The position numbers and the translations under genes are program-made. From assembly GCA_902767025.1 (NCBI GenBank), contig CACXFZ010000074.1, forward strand, positions 1 through 5,348: a stretch of 5,348 bases of DNA, written 5' to 3'. Shown here in pieces: positions 1 through 5,018 of the stretch (the stretch's first letter is position 1; each line of letters opens with the position of its first letter). This DNA is from an uncultured Coriobacteriaceae bacterium (GTDB taxonomy: Bacteria > Actinomycetota > Coriobacteriia > Coriobacteriales > Eggerthellaceae). A model generated the notes under the pieces. The model saw only the letters and a program-made list of their open reading frames with translations, was not told the origin of the DNA and did not search any database.

Positions 1-903
1 ACCGTTGCTCGTTTCATCGTGGAACCGCTCGAGCGTGGTTACGGATTCACCCTGGGCAACAGCATGCGCCGCGTGCTGCTCAGCTCGCTGGACGGCGCGC
101 GCGCCACGGCGATTCAGATCGAAGGCGTGCAGCACGAGTTCACCACCGCCGAAGGCGTTATCGAAGACATCACCGACATCGTCTTGAACGTCAAGGGCCT
201 GGTGTTCACCCCGCTCACCGACGAGATCACCGAGGCGACGGCGCATGTGTTCGCCGAGGGCCCCTGCACGGTCACCGGTGCCGACATCGAGGTTCCCACC
301 GAGTTCACGCTGGTGAACCCCGACCATGTCGTGGCAACGGTTGCCGATGGCGGCCAGCTCGACATGTCGATCCGCATCGGCGTCGGCCGCGGCAACGTCA
401 CGGCCGAAGGCAACAAGCGCACCGAAGACCCCATCGGCATCATCCATGTGGACTCTTCGTTCTCGCCTGTCACCAAGTGCGCGCTGAACATCCAGAACAC
501 GCGCGTGGGTCAGCGTACCGACTACGACAAGCTCATCCTGGAAGTACAGACCGACGGCTCGATCACGCCTTCCGAGGCCGTGTGCCGCGCCGCCAACATC
601 GTCAACCAGTACATGGGCGCATTCCTGAGCCTGGGTGAGACCGACGAAGGCGAAGAGGTCGAGGTTCCCTCGATTTTCGCCCCCGAGGGTCAAGAGACCA
701 ATGCCGAGCTCGACAAGCAGATCGAGGATCTGGACCTTTCGGTTCGCTCGTACAACTGCTTGAAGCGCGCGGGCATTCATTCGGTTCGCCAGCTGGTCGA
801 TTACTCCGAGAACGACCTGCTCAACATTCGCAATTTCGGCGCCAAGTCCATCGAGGAAGTGAAGGACAAGCTCATTTCCATGGACTTGAATCTGAAGCTA
901 TAG
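1..903 (+). CDS. rpoA: DNA-directed RNA polymerase subunit alpha (5' end outside window)
   Basis: The frame is open from base 1 and gives 300 residues before a TAG stop, so the true start lies upstream. Alpha dimerises to nucleate core RNA polymerase, and its C-terminal domain contacts UP-element DNA and activators. The N-terminal domain is recognisable from VEPLERGYGFTLGNSMRR (window residues 7-24), which matches the conserved alpha motif containing LERGxGxTLGN. A linker runs over about residues 215-240. The C-terminal domain starts near residue 241. The residues known in E. coli to bind DNA are all present: R249, N252, C253, G280, K282, S283 and E286 correspond to E. coli R265, N268, C269, G296, K298, S299 and E302. 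The in-frame GTG at 19 is not the start, because conserved sequence continues upstream of it. The rplQ ribosome site overlaps the rpoA stop. Identification is near certain. Confidence 0.98.
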   Translation, partial: TVARFIVEPLERGYGFTLGNSMRRVLLSSLDGARATAIQIEGVQHEFTTAEGVIEDITDIVLNVKGLVFTPLTDEITEATAHVFAEGPCTVTGADIEVPTEFTLVNPDHVVATVADGGQLDMSIRIGVGRGNVTAEGNKRTEDPIGIIHVDSSFSPVTKCALNIQNTRVGQRTDYDKLILEVQTDGSITPSEAVCRAANIVNQYMGAFLSLGETDEGEEVEVPSIFAPEGQETNAELDKQIEDLDLSVRSYNCLKRAGIHSVRQLVDYSENDLLNIRNFGAKSIEEVKDKLISMDLNLKL

Positions 904-908
904 GAGAA
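902..908 (+). promoter_or_regulatory. rplQ ribosome binding site overlapping the rpoA stop codon
   Basis: AGGAGAA lies 7 bases before the rplQ ATG, and its first two bases are the last two of the rpoA TAG. A ribosome finishing rpoA therefore sits on the rplQ initiation site, which suggests translational coupling of the two genes. Confidence 0.8.
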
Positions 909-915
909 GCTAGAG

Positions 916-1569
916 ATGAGACATTACAAGAAAGGGCGCAAGCTCGGCACCGATGCCAGCCACACCAAGGCCATGAAGAAGAGCCTGGTGCGTGCGCTGT
1001 TCACCAACGACCGCATCAAGACGGTCGAAGCCCGCGCCAAGGAAATCCGCCCCGACGTCGATCGCGTGATCACGTGGGCGAAGCGCGGAGACCTGCATTC
1101 CCGTCGTCTGGCCATCGCCGCCATCGGCGACCAGGAACTGGTGCGCGAGGTGTTCGAGAAGGTCGCGCAGGGTCAGTTCGCTGACCGCGAGGGCGGCTAC
1201 ACCCGCATCATGAAGCTGGGCAACCGCAAGGGCGACAACGCTCCGATGGTCATCATGGAGCTGGTCACCGAGCCGGTGAAGAAGAAGGAAAAGGTCCAGA
1301 AGAAGGCCGACAAGCCTGCTGCCAAGAAGGAGCAGAAGGCCGCCGAGGCAACCGAGGAAGTCGTGGAAGAGACGGCCGAAGAGGCTGTTGAGGCCACCGA
1401 AGAGGCAACGGAAGCAGCCGAGGAGGCCACTGAGGCCGCAGAAGAGGCTGCCGAGGAAGCCACCGACGCTGCCGAGGAAGTGGCTGAAGAGGCTGCGGAA
1501 GAGGCTGCCGAGGCCACCGAGGAGGCAGTCGAAGAGGCTGCCGAGGAAGCCAAGGAGCAGGCCGAATAG
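916..1569 (+). CDS. rplQ: 50S ribosomal protein L17 with long acidic C-terminal extension
   Basis: L17 is a large-subunit ribosomal protein that lies near the peptide exit tunnel. The first ~117 of 217 residues are a complete L17: MRHYKKGRKLG at the N-terminus, the SHTKAMKKSLVRALF segment, and GGYTRIMKLGNRKGDNAPM near residues 92-111. The family is usually about 115-130 residues, so roughly 100 are extra. The extension has two parts: a lysine-rich linker (about 121-141) and an Ala/Glu low-complexity stretch (142-217) holding 33 Glu, 1 Asp and 1 Lys, expected to be helical or disordered. Acidic L17 tails are known in some actinobacteria; this one is long. The start is fixed by L17 homology and by AGGAGAA 7 bases upstream. 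The gene follows rpoA by 12 bases, the usual order at the end of the alpha operon, and a strong terminator follows it. Confidence 0.97.
   Translation: MRHYKKGRKLGTDASHTKAMKKSLVRALFTNDRIKTVEARAKEIRPDVDRVITWAKRGDLHSRRLAIAAIGDQELVREVFEKVAQGQFADREGGYTRIMKLGNRKGDNAPMVIMELVTEPVKKKEKVQKKADKPAAKKEQKAAEATEEVVEETAEEAVEATEEATEAAEEATEAAEEAAEEATDAAEEVAEEAAEEAAEATEEAVEEAAEEAKEQAE
1441..1552 (+). repeat. Internal direct repeats in the rplQ acidic tail
   Basis: Bases 1441-1462 and 1531-1552 are identical over 22 bases (starting GAAGAGGCTGCCGAGGAAGC), 90 bases apart. Between them are shorter copies of GAAGAGGCTG. The repeats encode EEAAEEA-type segments. Repeats this close can change copy number by slippage or recombination, so tail length may vary between strains. 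Confidence 0.8.
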
Positions 1570-1602
1570 CCGTCCTCTCCATCCGGCAACAGCTGTGAGC
1601 GC

Positions 1603-1634
1603 GCGGGGGTTCGGAAACGGGCCCCCGCTTTCTT
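1603..1634 (+). terminator. Intrinsic terminator after rplQ
   Basis: The arm GCGGGGG (1603-1609) pairs with CCCCCGC (1622-1628). The helix continues inward through two U-G pairs, C-G and G-C to a GAAA tetraloop (1614-1617), making an 11-bp stem. TTTCTT follows at 1629-1634. This closes the ribosomal protein operon 34 bases after the rplQ stop. Confidence 0.88.
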
Positions 1635-1680
1635 CAAGCAGGCAGCCCTTTCGCCCTGGTTGCGAGCACAGGCACATCTC

Positions 1681-2517
1681 ATGCATTTCAACGCCACGAC
1701 ATACCGAGCCCTCGACACGCCCGTCCATCGGCTGGATGCGCGCGTGAAGATCGTGTTGGTCGTCGTGTACTCGGTCGCCTTGTTCTGCGTCGATACCTGG
1801 ATGGGCATGGCAGCGCTCGTGCTGATGCTGGGTGGTGTGGCCCTGATGGCACGGCTCGATGTTGCGCGCATCGCACGTCAGCTTCTGCCCGTCCTGCTGA
1901 TCATAGCCATCACCATCGTCGCGAATTCGTTCGTGCTCGACGTCTCCACTCCTGCGGCCTCCTTCGGCTATCGGCCTCCCGCATGGATAGAGGCCCTTCC
2001 CGGCATCCCCCTTGCAGGCAGCTTCGGGTTCACGCCGGTTGGATTCAGCCGTGGCTGCTTCTTCGCGTTCAGGATAGCCTTGCTCGTGGGCGCGTCGCTG
2101 GTCTTCACTACGACCACGTCGGGCACGCAGATCACCCAAGCCCTCGAGAGCTTCCTGTCCCCGCTGGGCAAGTTCGGCGTGCCCGTGCACGACGTTGCCA
2201 CGATCGTGTCCCTGGCGATGCGATTCATTCCGGTGACGATAGACGAATTCAACCGCGTGCAGATGGCCCAGGCTGCCCGGTGCGCCCCCTTCGAAGAGGC
2301 AGGAGCTCTGACCAAGATGCGCGCATGGTCTACCGTGTTCGTGCCGATGATCGTCGCGCTGTATCGGCGCGCCGACCGGCTTGCCGATGCGCTTGACGCG
2401 CGTTGCTACGGTGCAGGACAGGCCACGCGCCTGGACGAGGGCAGGGTGAATGCTGCGTCGATGGCCGCGCTCGCCGTATGCACTGTATTGTGCGTGGCGA
2501 TTGCGTATATGTGCTGA
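1681..2517 (+). CDS. ecfT: Energy-coupling factor transporter transmembrane protein EcfT
   Basis: EcfT is the membrane scaffold of ECF-type ABC importers for vitamins and metals. It couples two EcfA-type ATPases to a substrate-binding S component. The 278-residue product begins with the typical EcfT opening (TPVHRLDARVKI, residues 13-24). Hydrophobic segments lie at about 23-57, 68-86, 126-144 and 258-276. A long cytoplasmic amphipathic region at about 150-245 is the coupling domain. The two ATPase-coupling motifs, usually Ala-Arg-Gly, are both Ala-Arg-Cys here (199-201 and 240-242). The ATG at 1681 is preferred over the in-frame TTG at 1660 because family homology begins just after it; a weak AGG (1670-1672) is the only ribosome-site candidate. 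No ecfA or S-component gene is adjacent, although ecfA genes commonly sit between rplQ and ecfT in other bacteria. The ATPases must be encoded elsewhere if this protein functions. No promoter is evident between the upstream terminator and this gene. Confidence 0.92.
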   Translation: MHFNATTYRALDTPVHRLDARVKIVLVVVYSVALFCVDTWMGMAALVLMLGGVALMARLDVARIARQLLPVLLIIAITIVANSFVLDVSTPAASFGYRPPAWIEALPGIPLAGSFGFTPVGFSRGCFFAFRIALLVGASLVFTTTTSGTQITQALESFLSPLGKFGVPVHDVATIVSLAMRFIPVTIDEFNRVQMAQAARCAPFEEAGALTKMRAWSTVFVPMIVALYRRADRLADALDARCYGAGQATRLDEGRVNAASMAALAVCTVLCVAIAYMC

Positions 2518-2568
2518 GGTGCCCTGCCTGCCAGGGAGAGCCTGCGGGAAAGGGCGATCTAACGGGGC
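2518..2568. other. Short convergent spacer between ecfT and the XRE gene
   Basis: This 51-base spacer separates two converging genes. It holds only weak inverted repeats: CCCTG 2522-2526 with CAGGG 2532-2536, or GCCCT 2521-2525 with AGGGC 2551-2555. Neither is followed by a T-run, so no terminator is called on either strand. Confidence 0.5.
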
Positions 2569-2787
2569 CTACTTCGAGGGCTGTTCCACGAACAGCTTGT
2601 ACGTGTCGATTTCGAGCGCATCGGCGATCTTCTGGATGTTGTTCAGCGAAATGCTGCGCTTATGGCGCTCGACGGCGCTGATATACGTCCGATGCAGACC
2701 GCACTTGTTCGCGAACGCCTCTTGCGACAGGTGCTTGTCCTGGCGATACAACCGCACGTTGTCTCCGAAGACTTTCAGGATGTCCAT
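2569..2787 (-). CDS. Small XRE-family helix-turn-helix regulator, controller-protein-like
   Basis: This 72-residue protein is essentially one XRE/Cro helix-turn-helix domain and should act as a DNA-binding dimer. The helix-turn-helix lies at about residues 20-41 (LSQEAFANKCGLHRTYISAV), followed by ISLNNIQKIADAL at 46-58. The LHRTYIS recognition segment and the later ISLxN...IA.AL pattern resemble controller proteins of restriction-modification systems and SinR-like repressors. The ATG at 2787 is chosen because AAGGTGGG (2801-2794 on this strand) lies 6 bases before it and the domain starts immediately. The frame extends upstream to 2982, but that part has no recognisable domain and overlaps the control region. 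No methyltransferase or nuclease gene is in the window. The gene is convergent with ecfT (51 bases between them) and divergent from moeA (262 bases), so autoregulation and control of moeA are plausible but unproven. Confidence 0.88.
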   Translation of the reverse strand: MDILKVFGDNVRLYRQDKHLSQEAFANKCGLHRTYISAVERHKRSISLNNIQKIADALEIDTYKLFVEQPSK

Positions 2788-2827
2788 TGTCAACCCACCT
2801 TGTTCTGCATGCCCTGTGTCGTGAGGC

Positions 2828-2865
2828 AGTCGATAGCAAGGGGCTGCCGAAAAACTATCACGACT
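2828..2865 (-). other. Dyad with potential to form a leader hairpin upstream of the XRE gene
   Basis: AGTC (2828-2831) and GATAG (2832-2836) pair with GACT (2862-2865) and CTATC (2855-2859), leaving a 2-base bulge at 2860-2861 and an 18-base loop. This gives nine pairs. If xre transcription starts near 2885, the hairpin lies in its leader, about 41-78 bases before the start codon. It could instead be a protein-binding dyad. Confidence 0.4.
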
Positions 2866-2881
2866 TACATTTAATGAGGTA

Positions 2882-2895
2882 ACACATAGTGTATA
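2882..2895 (-). promoter_or_regulatory. Candidate xre -10 element overlapping an ACAC-ATA-GTGT palindrome
   Basis: On the minus strand TATACA occupies 2895-2890, a plausible -10. Seventeen bases upstream is only a weak -35 match (TCATCA, 2918-2913). ACAC (2882-2885), ATA, GTGT (2889-2892) is an 11-base interrupted palindrome overlapping the -10. It sits where a self-repressing XRE protein could bind. The promoter assignment is weak; the palindrome is directly visible. Confidence 0.35.
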
Positions 2896-2921
2896 GGAAA
2901 CAGGGCCTTGTTTGATGATTT

Positions 2922-2950
2922 TTGACACAAATTGCAATGAAGTGTGAAAT
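2922..2950 (+). promoter_or_regulatory. Candidate distal moeA promoter (TTGACA, 17 bases, TGAAAT)
   Basis: A perfect -35 hexamer TTGACA (2922-2927) is followed after exactly 17 bases by TGAAAT (2945-2950), which matches the -10 consensus at four of six positions. Transcription would start near 2957, leaving a leader of about 93 bases before moeA. Confidence 0.5.
2925..2945. promoter_or_regulatory. Nested dyad inside the distal moeA promoter
   Basis: ATTGCAAT (2931-2938) is a perfect 8-base palindrome. It is flanked by ACAC (2925-2928) on the left and GTGT (2942-2945) on the right, with arms of 2 and 3 bases between. The dyad fills the -35/-10 spacer, so a bound dimer would block this promoter. 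ACAC/GTGT also appears in the palindrome at 2882-2892, which suggests one protein could bind both. Confidence 0.45.
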
Positions 2951-3012
2951 AACTCGCCTCTTCTTCTTGCTATTTGAGACATAAGAGTTTCATCCTTTTA
3001 TTTTCGTTTAGC

Positions 3013-3018
3013 TATAAT
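3013..3018 (+). promoter_or_regulatory. Proximal moeA promoter -10 (TATAAT)
   Basis: A perfect TATAAT stands 31 bases before the moeA ATG, in an AT-rich stretch unlike the surrounding DNA. The best -35 at 18 bases spacing is TTCATC (2989-2994), a weak match, and there is no TGn extension, so it may need an activator. A start near 3025 would give a leader of about 25 bases that still contains the ribosome site. Confidence 0.6.
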
Positions 3019-3036
3019 GTGTCCACGTCAAAGAGC

Positions 3037-3044
3037 AAGGGAGG
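3037..3044 (+). promoter_or_regulatory. moeA ribosome binding site
   Basis: AAGGGAGG ends 5 bases before the ATG at 3050. It decides that start over the in-frame ATG at 3017, which has no ribosome site and overlaps TATAAT. Confidence 0.85.
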
Positions 3045-3049
3045 AACTC

Positions 3050-4303
3050 ATGGCGGAACTCATACCCCTCGAGCAGGCAGTCCAAACCGTTTTGGACCAT
3101 GTGCCCTGCATGCCCGTCCGGCAGGTGCCGTTGCTCGATGCGGCTGGTCGCGTTGCGGCGGCCGATCTGCATGCCGATGCCGACGTTGCCCCCTTCGACC
3201 ATGCGGCGATGGATGGCTACTGCATGAAGGCCGCGATGCTCGCGTGCGCCTCGGATGACGAACCCGTACGGCTTGAAGTGGTTGCCCACATCGGAGCAGG
3301 CGAGGTCTACGACGGCCCCATTGGCGCAGGCCAGTGCGTCAGGATCATGACGGGTGCTCCCTTGCCGTCGGATGCGGACGCAGTGGTCAAGTACGAGGCG
3401 ACCGACCTTGCGTCGGGCGATGGATCGGTGGGAAGCACGGTGCTGTTCTACGCCCCCGTCAAAGTTGGCAACAACGTGCGCCGCGCGGGCGAGGAGGCAC
3501 GCGCGGGGGCATGCGTGGTCCAGGCGGGCCAGGTGGTGAAGAGCGCCGGCGTAGGATTTCTTGCTAGCTGCGGTGTCGCCGAAGTGCCCACCTACGAGCA
3601 TCCGCGGGTTGCCATCATCTGCACGGGTTCGGAGCTCGTGCCCTACGACGAGGTTCCCGGCCCGGGAATGATCCGGAACTCGAACGGGGTGGCCCTGGCT
3701 GCCTGCGTGCAGGAGGCCGGCGGCATTCCCAGCATCCTGCCCATAGTCCCCGACACGTTCGAAGACCTCGAGCAGGCGATTCTTGACGCCATCACCGAAC
3801 ATGACGTCGTCGTCACCACGGGTGGTGCGGCCGACGGCGACTACGATTTCATCAAGCCCGTTGCCGAAAAGCTCGGCGAGGTCTACCAGACGACGGTGAA
3901 CATCCGGCCTGGCAAAGCGCAGACCTTCGCCCTGGTGCAAGACACGCCTGTGTTCGGCCTGCCGGGCAACCCCGCAGCCGCCTACCTGGGCTTCCAGCTT
4001 CTGGTGCGGCCCGGCTTGCGCAAGATGCAGGGCTACACGCGCTTCGCCCATCCGTCGGTAACAGGCATCCTGACCGCGGACGTGAAGAAGCGCGACCCGC
4101 GGCGCATCTACCTGCGGGCGGTCCTCGAGGTTCGGGACGGGGCGTACCTGATCACGCCGGCCGATAACCAGAACAGCGGGTTGTTCGGCCCCATCCAGCG
4201 CACGAACTGCCTGGCGATCATGCCCGAAGGCCCGGAGGGCAAGAAGCAGGGCGATTCCATCGAATGCCTGCTGGTTGACGTTTCGGAAGAGATAGACTTG
4301 TAG
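3050..4303 (+). CDS. moeA: Molybdopterin molybdenumtransferase MoeA
   Basis: MoeA catalyses insertion of molybdate into adenylylated molybdopterin, the last step of basic molybdenum cofactor synthesis, in the cytoplasm. The 417-residue product is of normal family length (about 400-420). Recognisable motifs in order are AAMDGY (52-57; D55 matches E. coli D59), RIMTGAPLP (98-106), NNVRRAGEEA (141-150), TGSEL (192-196; E195 matches E. coli E188), TTGGAADGDYDF (256-267), GLPGNPAAA (303-311) and a C-terminal beta domain with RTNCLAIMP (384-392). The family's usual GED after the arginines is GEE here, a conservative change at a residue studied in E. coli (D142). The start follows a strong AAGGGAGG site. 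It is first in an operon with the mogA/moaB-family gene, 30 bases downstream. Some bacteria carry several MoeA paralogues, including tungsten-specific ones, so metal preference cannot be read from the sequence. Confidence 0.96.
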   Translation: MAELIPLEQAVQTVLDHVPCMPVRQVPLLDAAGRVAAADLHADADVAPFDHAAMDGYCMKAAMLACASDDEPVRLEVVAHIGAGEVYDGPIGAGQCVRIMTGAPLPSDADAVVKYEATDLASGDGSVGSTVLFYAPVKVGNNVRRAGEEARAGACVVQAGQVVKSAGVGFLASCGVAEVPTYEHPRVAIICTGSELVPYDEVPGPGMIRNSNGVALAACVQEAGGIPSILPIVPDTFEDLEQAILDAITEHDVVVTTGGAADGDYDFIKPVAEKLGEVYQTTVNIRPGKAQTFALVQDTPVFGLPGNPAAAYLGFQLLVRPGLRKMQGYTRFAHPSVTGILTADVKKRDPRRIYLRAVLEVRDGAYLITPADNQNSGLFGPIQRTNCLAIMPEGPEGKKQGDSIECLLVDVSEEIDL

Positions 4304-4319
4304 CAAGAAGGCATATTGC

Positions 4320-4325
4320 AAGGAG
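4320..4325 (+). promoter_or_regulatory. mogA/moaB-family gene ribosome binding site
   Basis: AAGGAG lies 8 bases before the ATG at 4334, fixing that start over the in-frame TTG at 4316, which would put the site inside the coding region. Confidence 0.8.
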
Positions 4326-4333
4326 TGAGAACC

Positions 4334-4807
4334 ATGACTGTACGCGTGAGCATCATCACCTGTTCCGACACCCGGGGCATCAAAGAGGATACCGCCGGTG
4401 CAGCCCTCGAACAGCTCGTGTCCGACCAAGGGTGGGCAGTGGTCAGCCATGTTGTGGTCAAGGACGAGCGTGCCCAGATAGCACAGGCGATCGTGGATGC
4501 CGCCGACGACCTCGATGCGGACATCGTCTTGACGTGCGGTGGCAGCGGCCTTTCGCTGCGCGACGTCACGCCCGAGGCGACCAGGGACGTGTGCGAGCGC
4601 GAGGTACCCGGCATCGCCGAGGCGATGCGCGCACACAGCCTCGCCATCACGCCCTACGCCATGCTCAGCCGCGCTCTGTGCATGCAACGCGGGCGCCATC
4701 TGGTCATCAACCTTCCCGGCAGCGAGAAAGCCGCCCGCGAGAACTGGGAGGGGATTGCCCCCGCCCTCTCTCACGCGGTGTCGATGATGGCCGGGGAAGG
4801 GCACTAG
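4334..4807 (+). CDS. mogA: MogA/MoaB-family molybdenum cofactor protein (molybdopterin adenylyltransferase)
   Basis: The product belongs to the MoaB/MogA fold, which binds molybdopterin. MogA adenylylates it with ATP to prepare it for metal insertion by MoeA. The 157-residue protein shows SDT (11-13), DTAG (19-22), CGGSGLSLRDVTPEAT (68-83), PGIAEAMR (92-99) and INLPGS (125-130). The family GGTG is GGSG here, a mild change. The length fits compact actinobacterial MogA/MoaB proteins better than E. coli MogA (about 195). MoaB and MogA cannot be separated safely by eye; pairing with moeA supports the adenylyltransferase role, and the symbol mogA is used on that basis. It follows moeA by 30 bases with its own ribosome site and no terminator between, so the two are one operon. 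The last eight codons form the left arm of a long hairpin whose loop holds the stop codon. Confidence 0.9.
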   Translation: MTVRVSIITCSDTRGIKEDTAGAALEQLVSDQGWAVVSHVVVKDERAQIAQAIVDAADDLDADIVLTCGGSGLSLRDVTPEATRDVCEREVPGIAEAMRAHSLAITPYAMLSRALCMQRGRHLVINLPGSEKAARENWEGIAPALSHAVSMMAGEGH

Positions 4808-4830
4808 CCCTTTCCCGGCCATCATCGACG
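4779..4830 (+). terminator. 24-bp hairpin spanning the mogA stop codon, no U-tract
   Basis: Bases 4781-4802 pair with 4807-4828 over 22 positions, all Watson-Crick except G4796-T4813. G4780-C4829 and a T4779-G4830 wobble extend it to 24 pairs. The loop is ACTA (4803-4806), and the TAG stop (4805-4807) starts in the loop. The 3' side (GGCCGACG) has no T-run. It may be a U-less 'I-shaped' terminator of the kind proposed for actinobacteria, an mRNA 3'-end stabiliser, or both. The structure is certain from the sequence; the termination role is inferred. Confidence 0.6.
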
Positions 4831-4892
4831 GCCGACGCTGCGGCACGCCCAGCCACCCTACTCGGCCGACGCTGCGGCGCGCCCAGGCACCC
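4829..4892. repeat. Two-copy direct repeat, 34-base period
   Basis: Units 4829-4858 and 4863-4892 match at 28 of 30 positions; both begin CGGCCGACGCTGCGGC and differ at the 17th and 25th bases. Only 4 bases separate them. Each unit holds a small hairpin: GCCG and CGGC around ACGCTG. The first unit begins in the outer pairs of the preceding hairpin. Confidence 0.85.
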
Positions 4893-5018
4893 CGCCTTGG
4901 CGCTCCAAGCCTGCGGTCACGGCCCCAAGGCCGCTCCCTTCGGCTTTCCCGCCAATTCGGGGCACCTGGACGTGCCTCGCTGACTCTTCGACCACCTGCA
5001 TCTCGTGGCGCGCCCGGC

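Larger units (their letters stand above)
2788..3049. promoter_or_regulatory. AT-rich divergent control region, XRE gene / moeA
   Basis: This 262-base gap separates the starts of two divergent genes. It is visibly poorer in G+C than the coding sequence on either side, mainly over 2850-3020. It holds two plus-strand promoter candidates, one weak minus-strand -10, two ACAC/GTGT dyads and a leader hairpin, all listed separately. I saw no ModE-like site, molybdenum cofactor riboswitch or RNA gene in it. Confidence 0.6.

Noticed and set aside
19..21. GTG as the start of rpoA
   Set aside because: Conserved alpha-subunit sequence continues in frame to base 1, so the gene begins outside the window.
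1660..1662. TTG as the ecfT start
   Set aside because: It has no ribosome site, and EcfT homology begins just after the ATG at 1681.
910..2190. Long minus-strand open frame across rplQ and ecfT
   Set aside because: It is antisense to two clear genes. Its Leu/Gly-rich repeats are the reverse reading of the rplQ Ala/Glu repeat.
2788..2982. Upstream extension of the XRE gene
   Set aside because: The extra residues show no domain and lie over promoter-like DNA; the ATG at 2787 has a strong ribosome site.
3017..3049. ATG at 3017 as the moeA start
   Set aside because: It overlaps TATAAT, lacks a ribosome site, and adds residues not typical of MoeA.
2788..3049. ModE box or molybdenum cofactor riboswitch before moeA
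   Set aside because: No TATATA-type ModE half-sites are present, and the leader from either promoter candidate is too short for the riboswitch.
4304..4333. Terminator between moeA and mogA
   Set aside because: The 30 bases contain no stem with a T-run, only the mogA ribosome site.
3008..4846. 612-codon minus-strand open frame across moeA and mogA
   Set aside because: It is a shadow of GC-rich coding DNA; the plus strand carries full family motifs and the minus frame carries none.
4829..4892. CRISPR array
   Set aside because: There are only two units, with a 4-base gap and no spacers.
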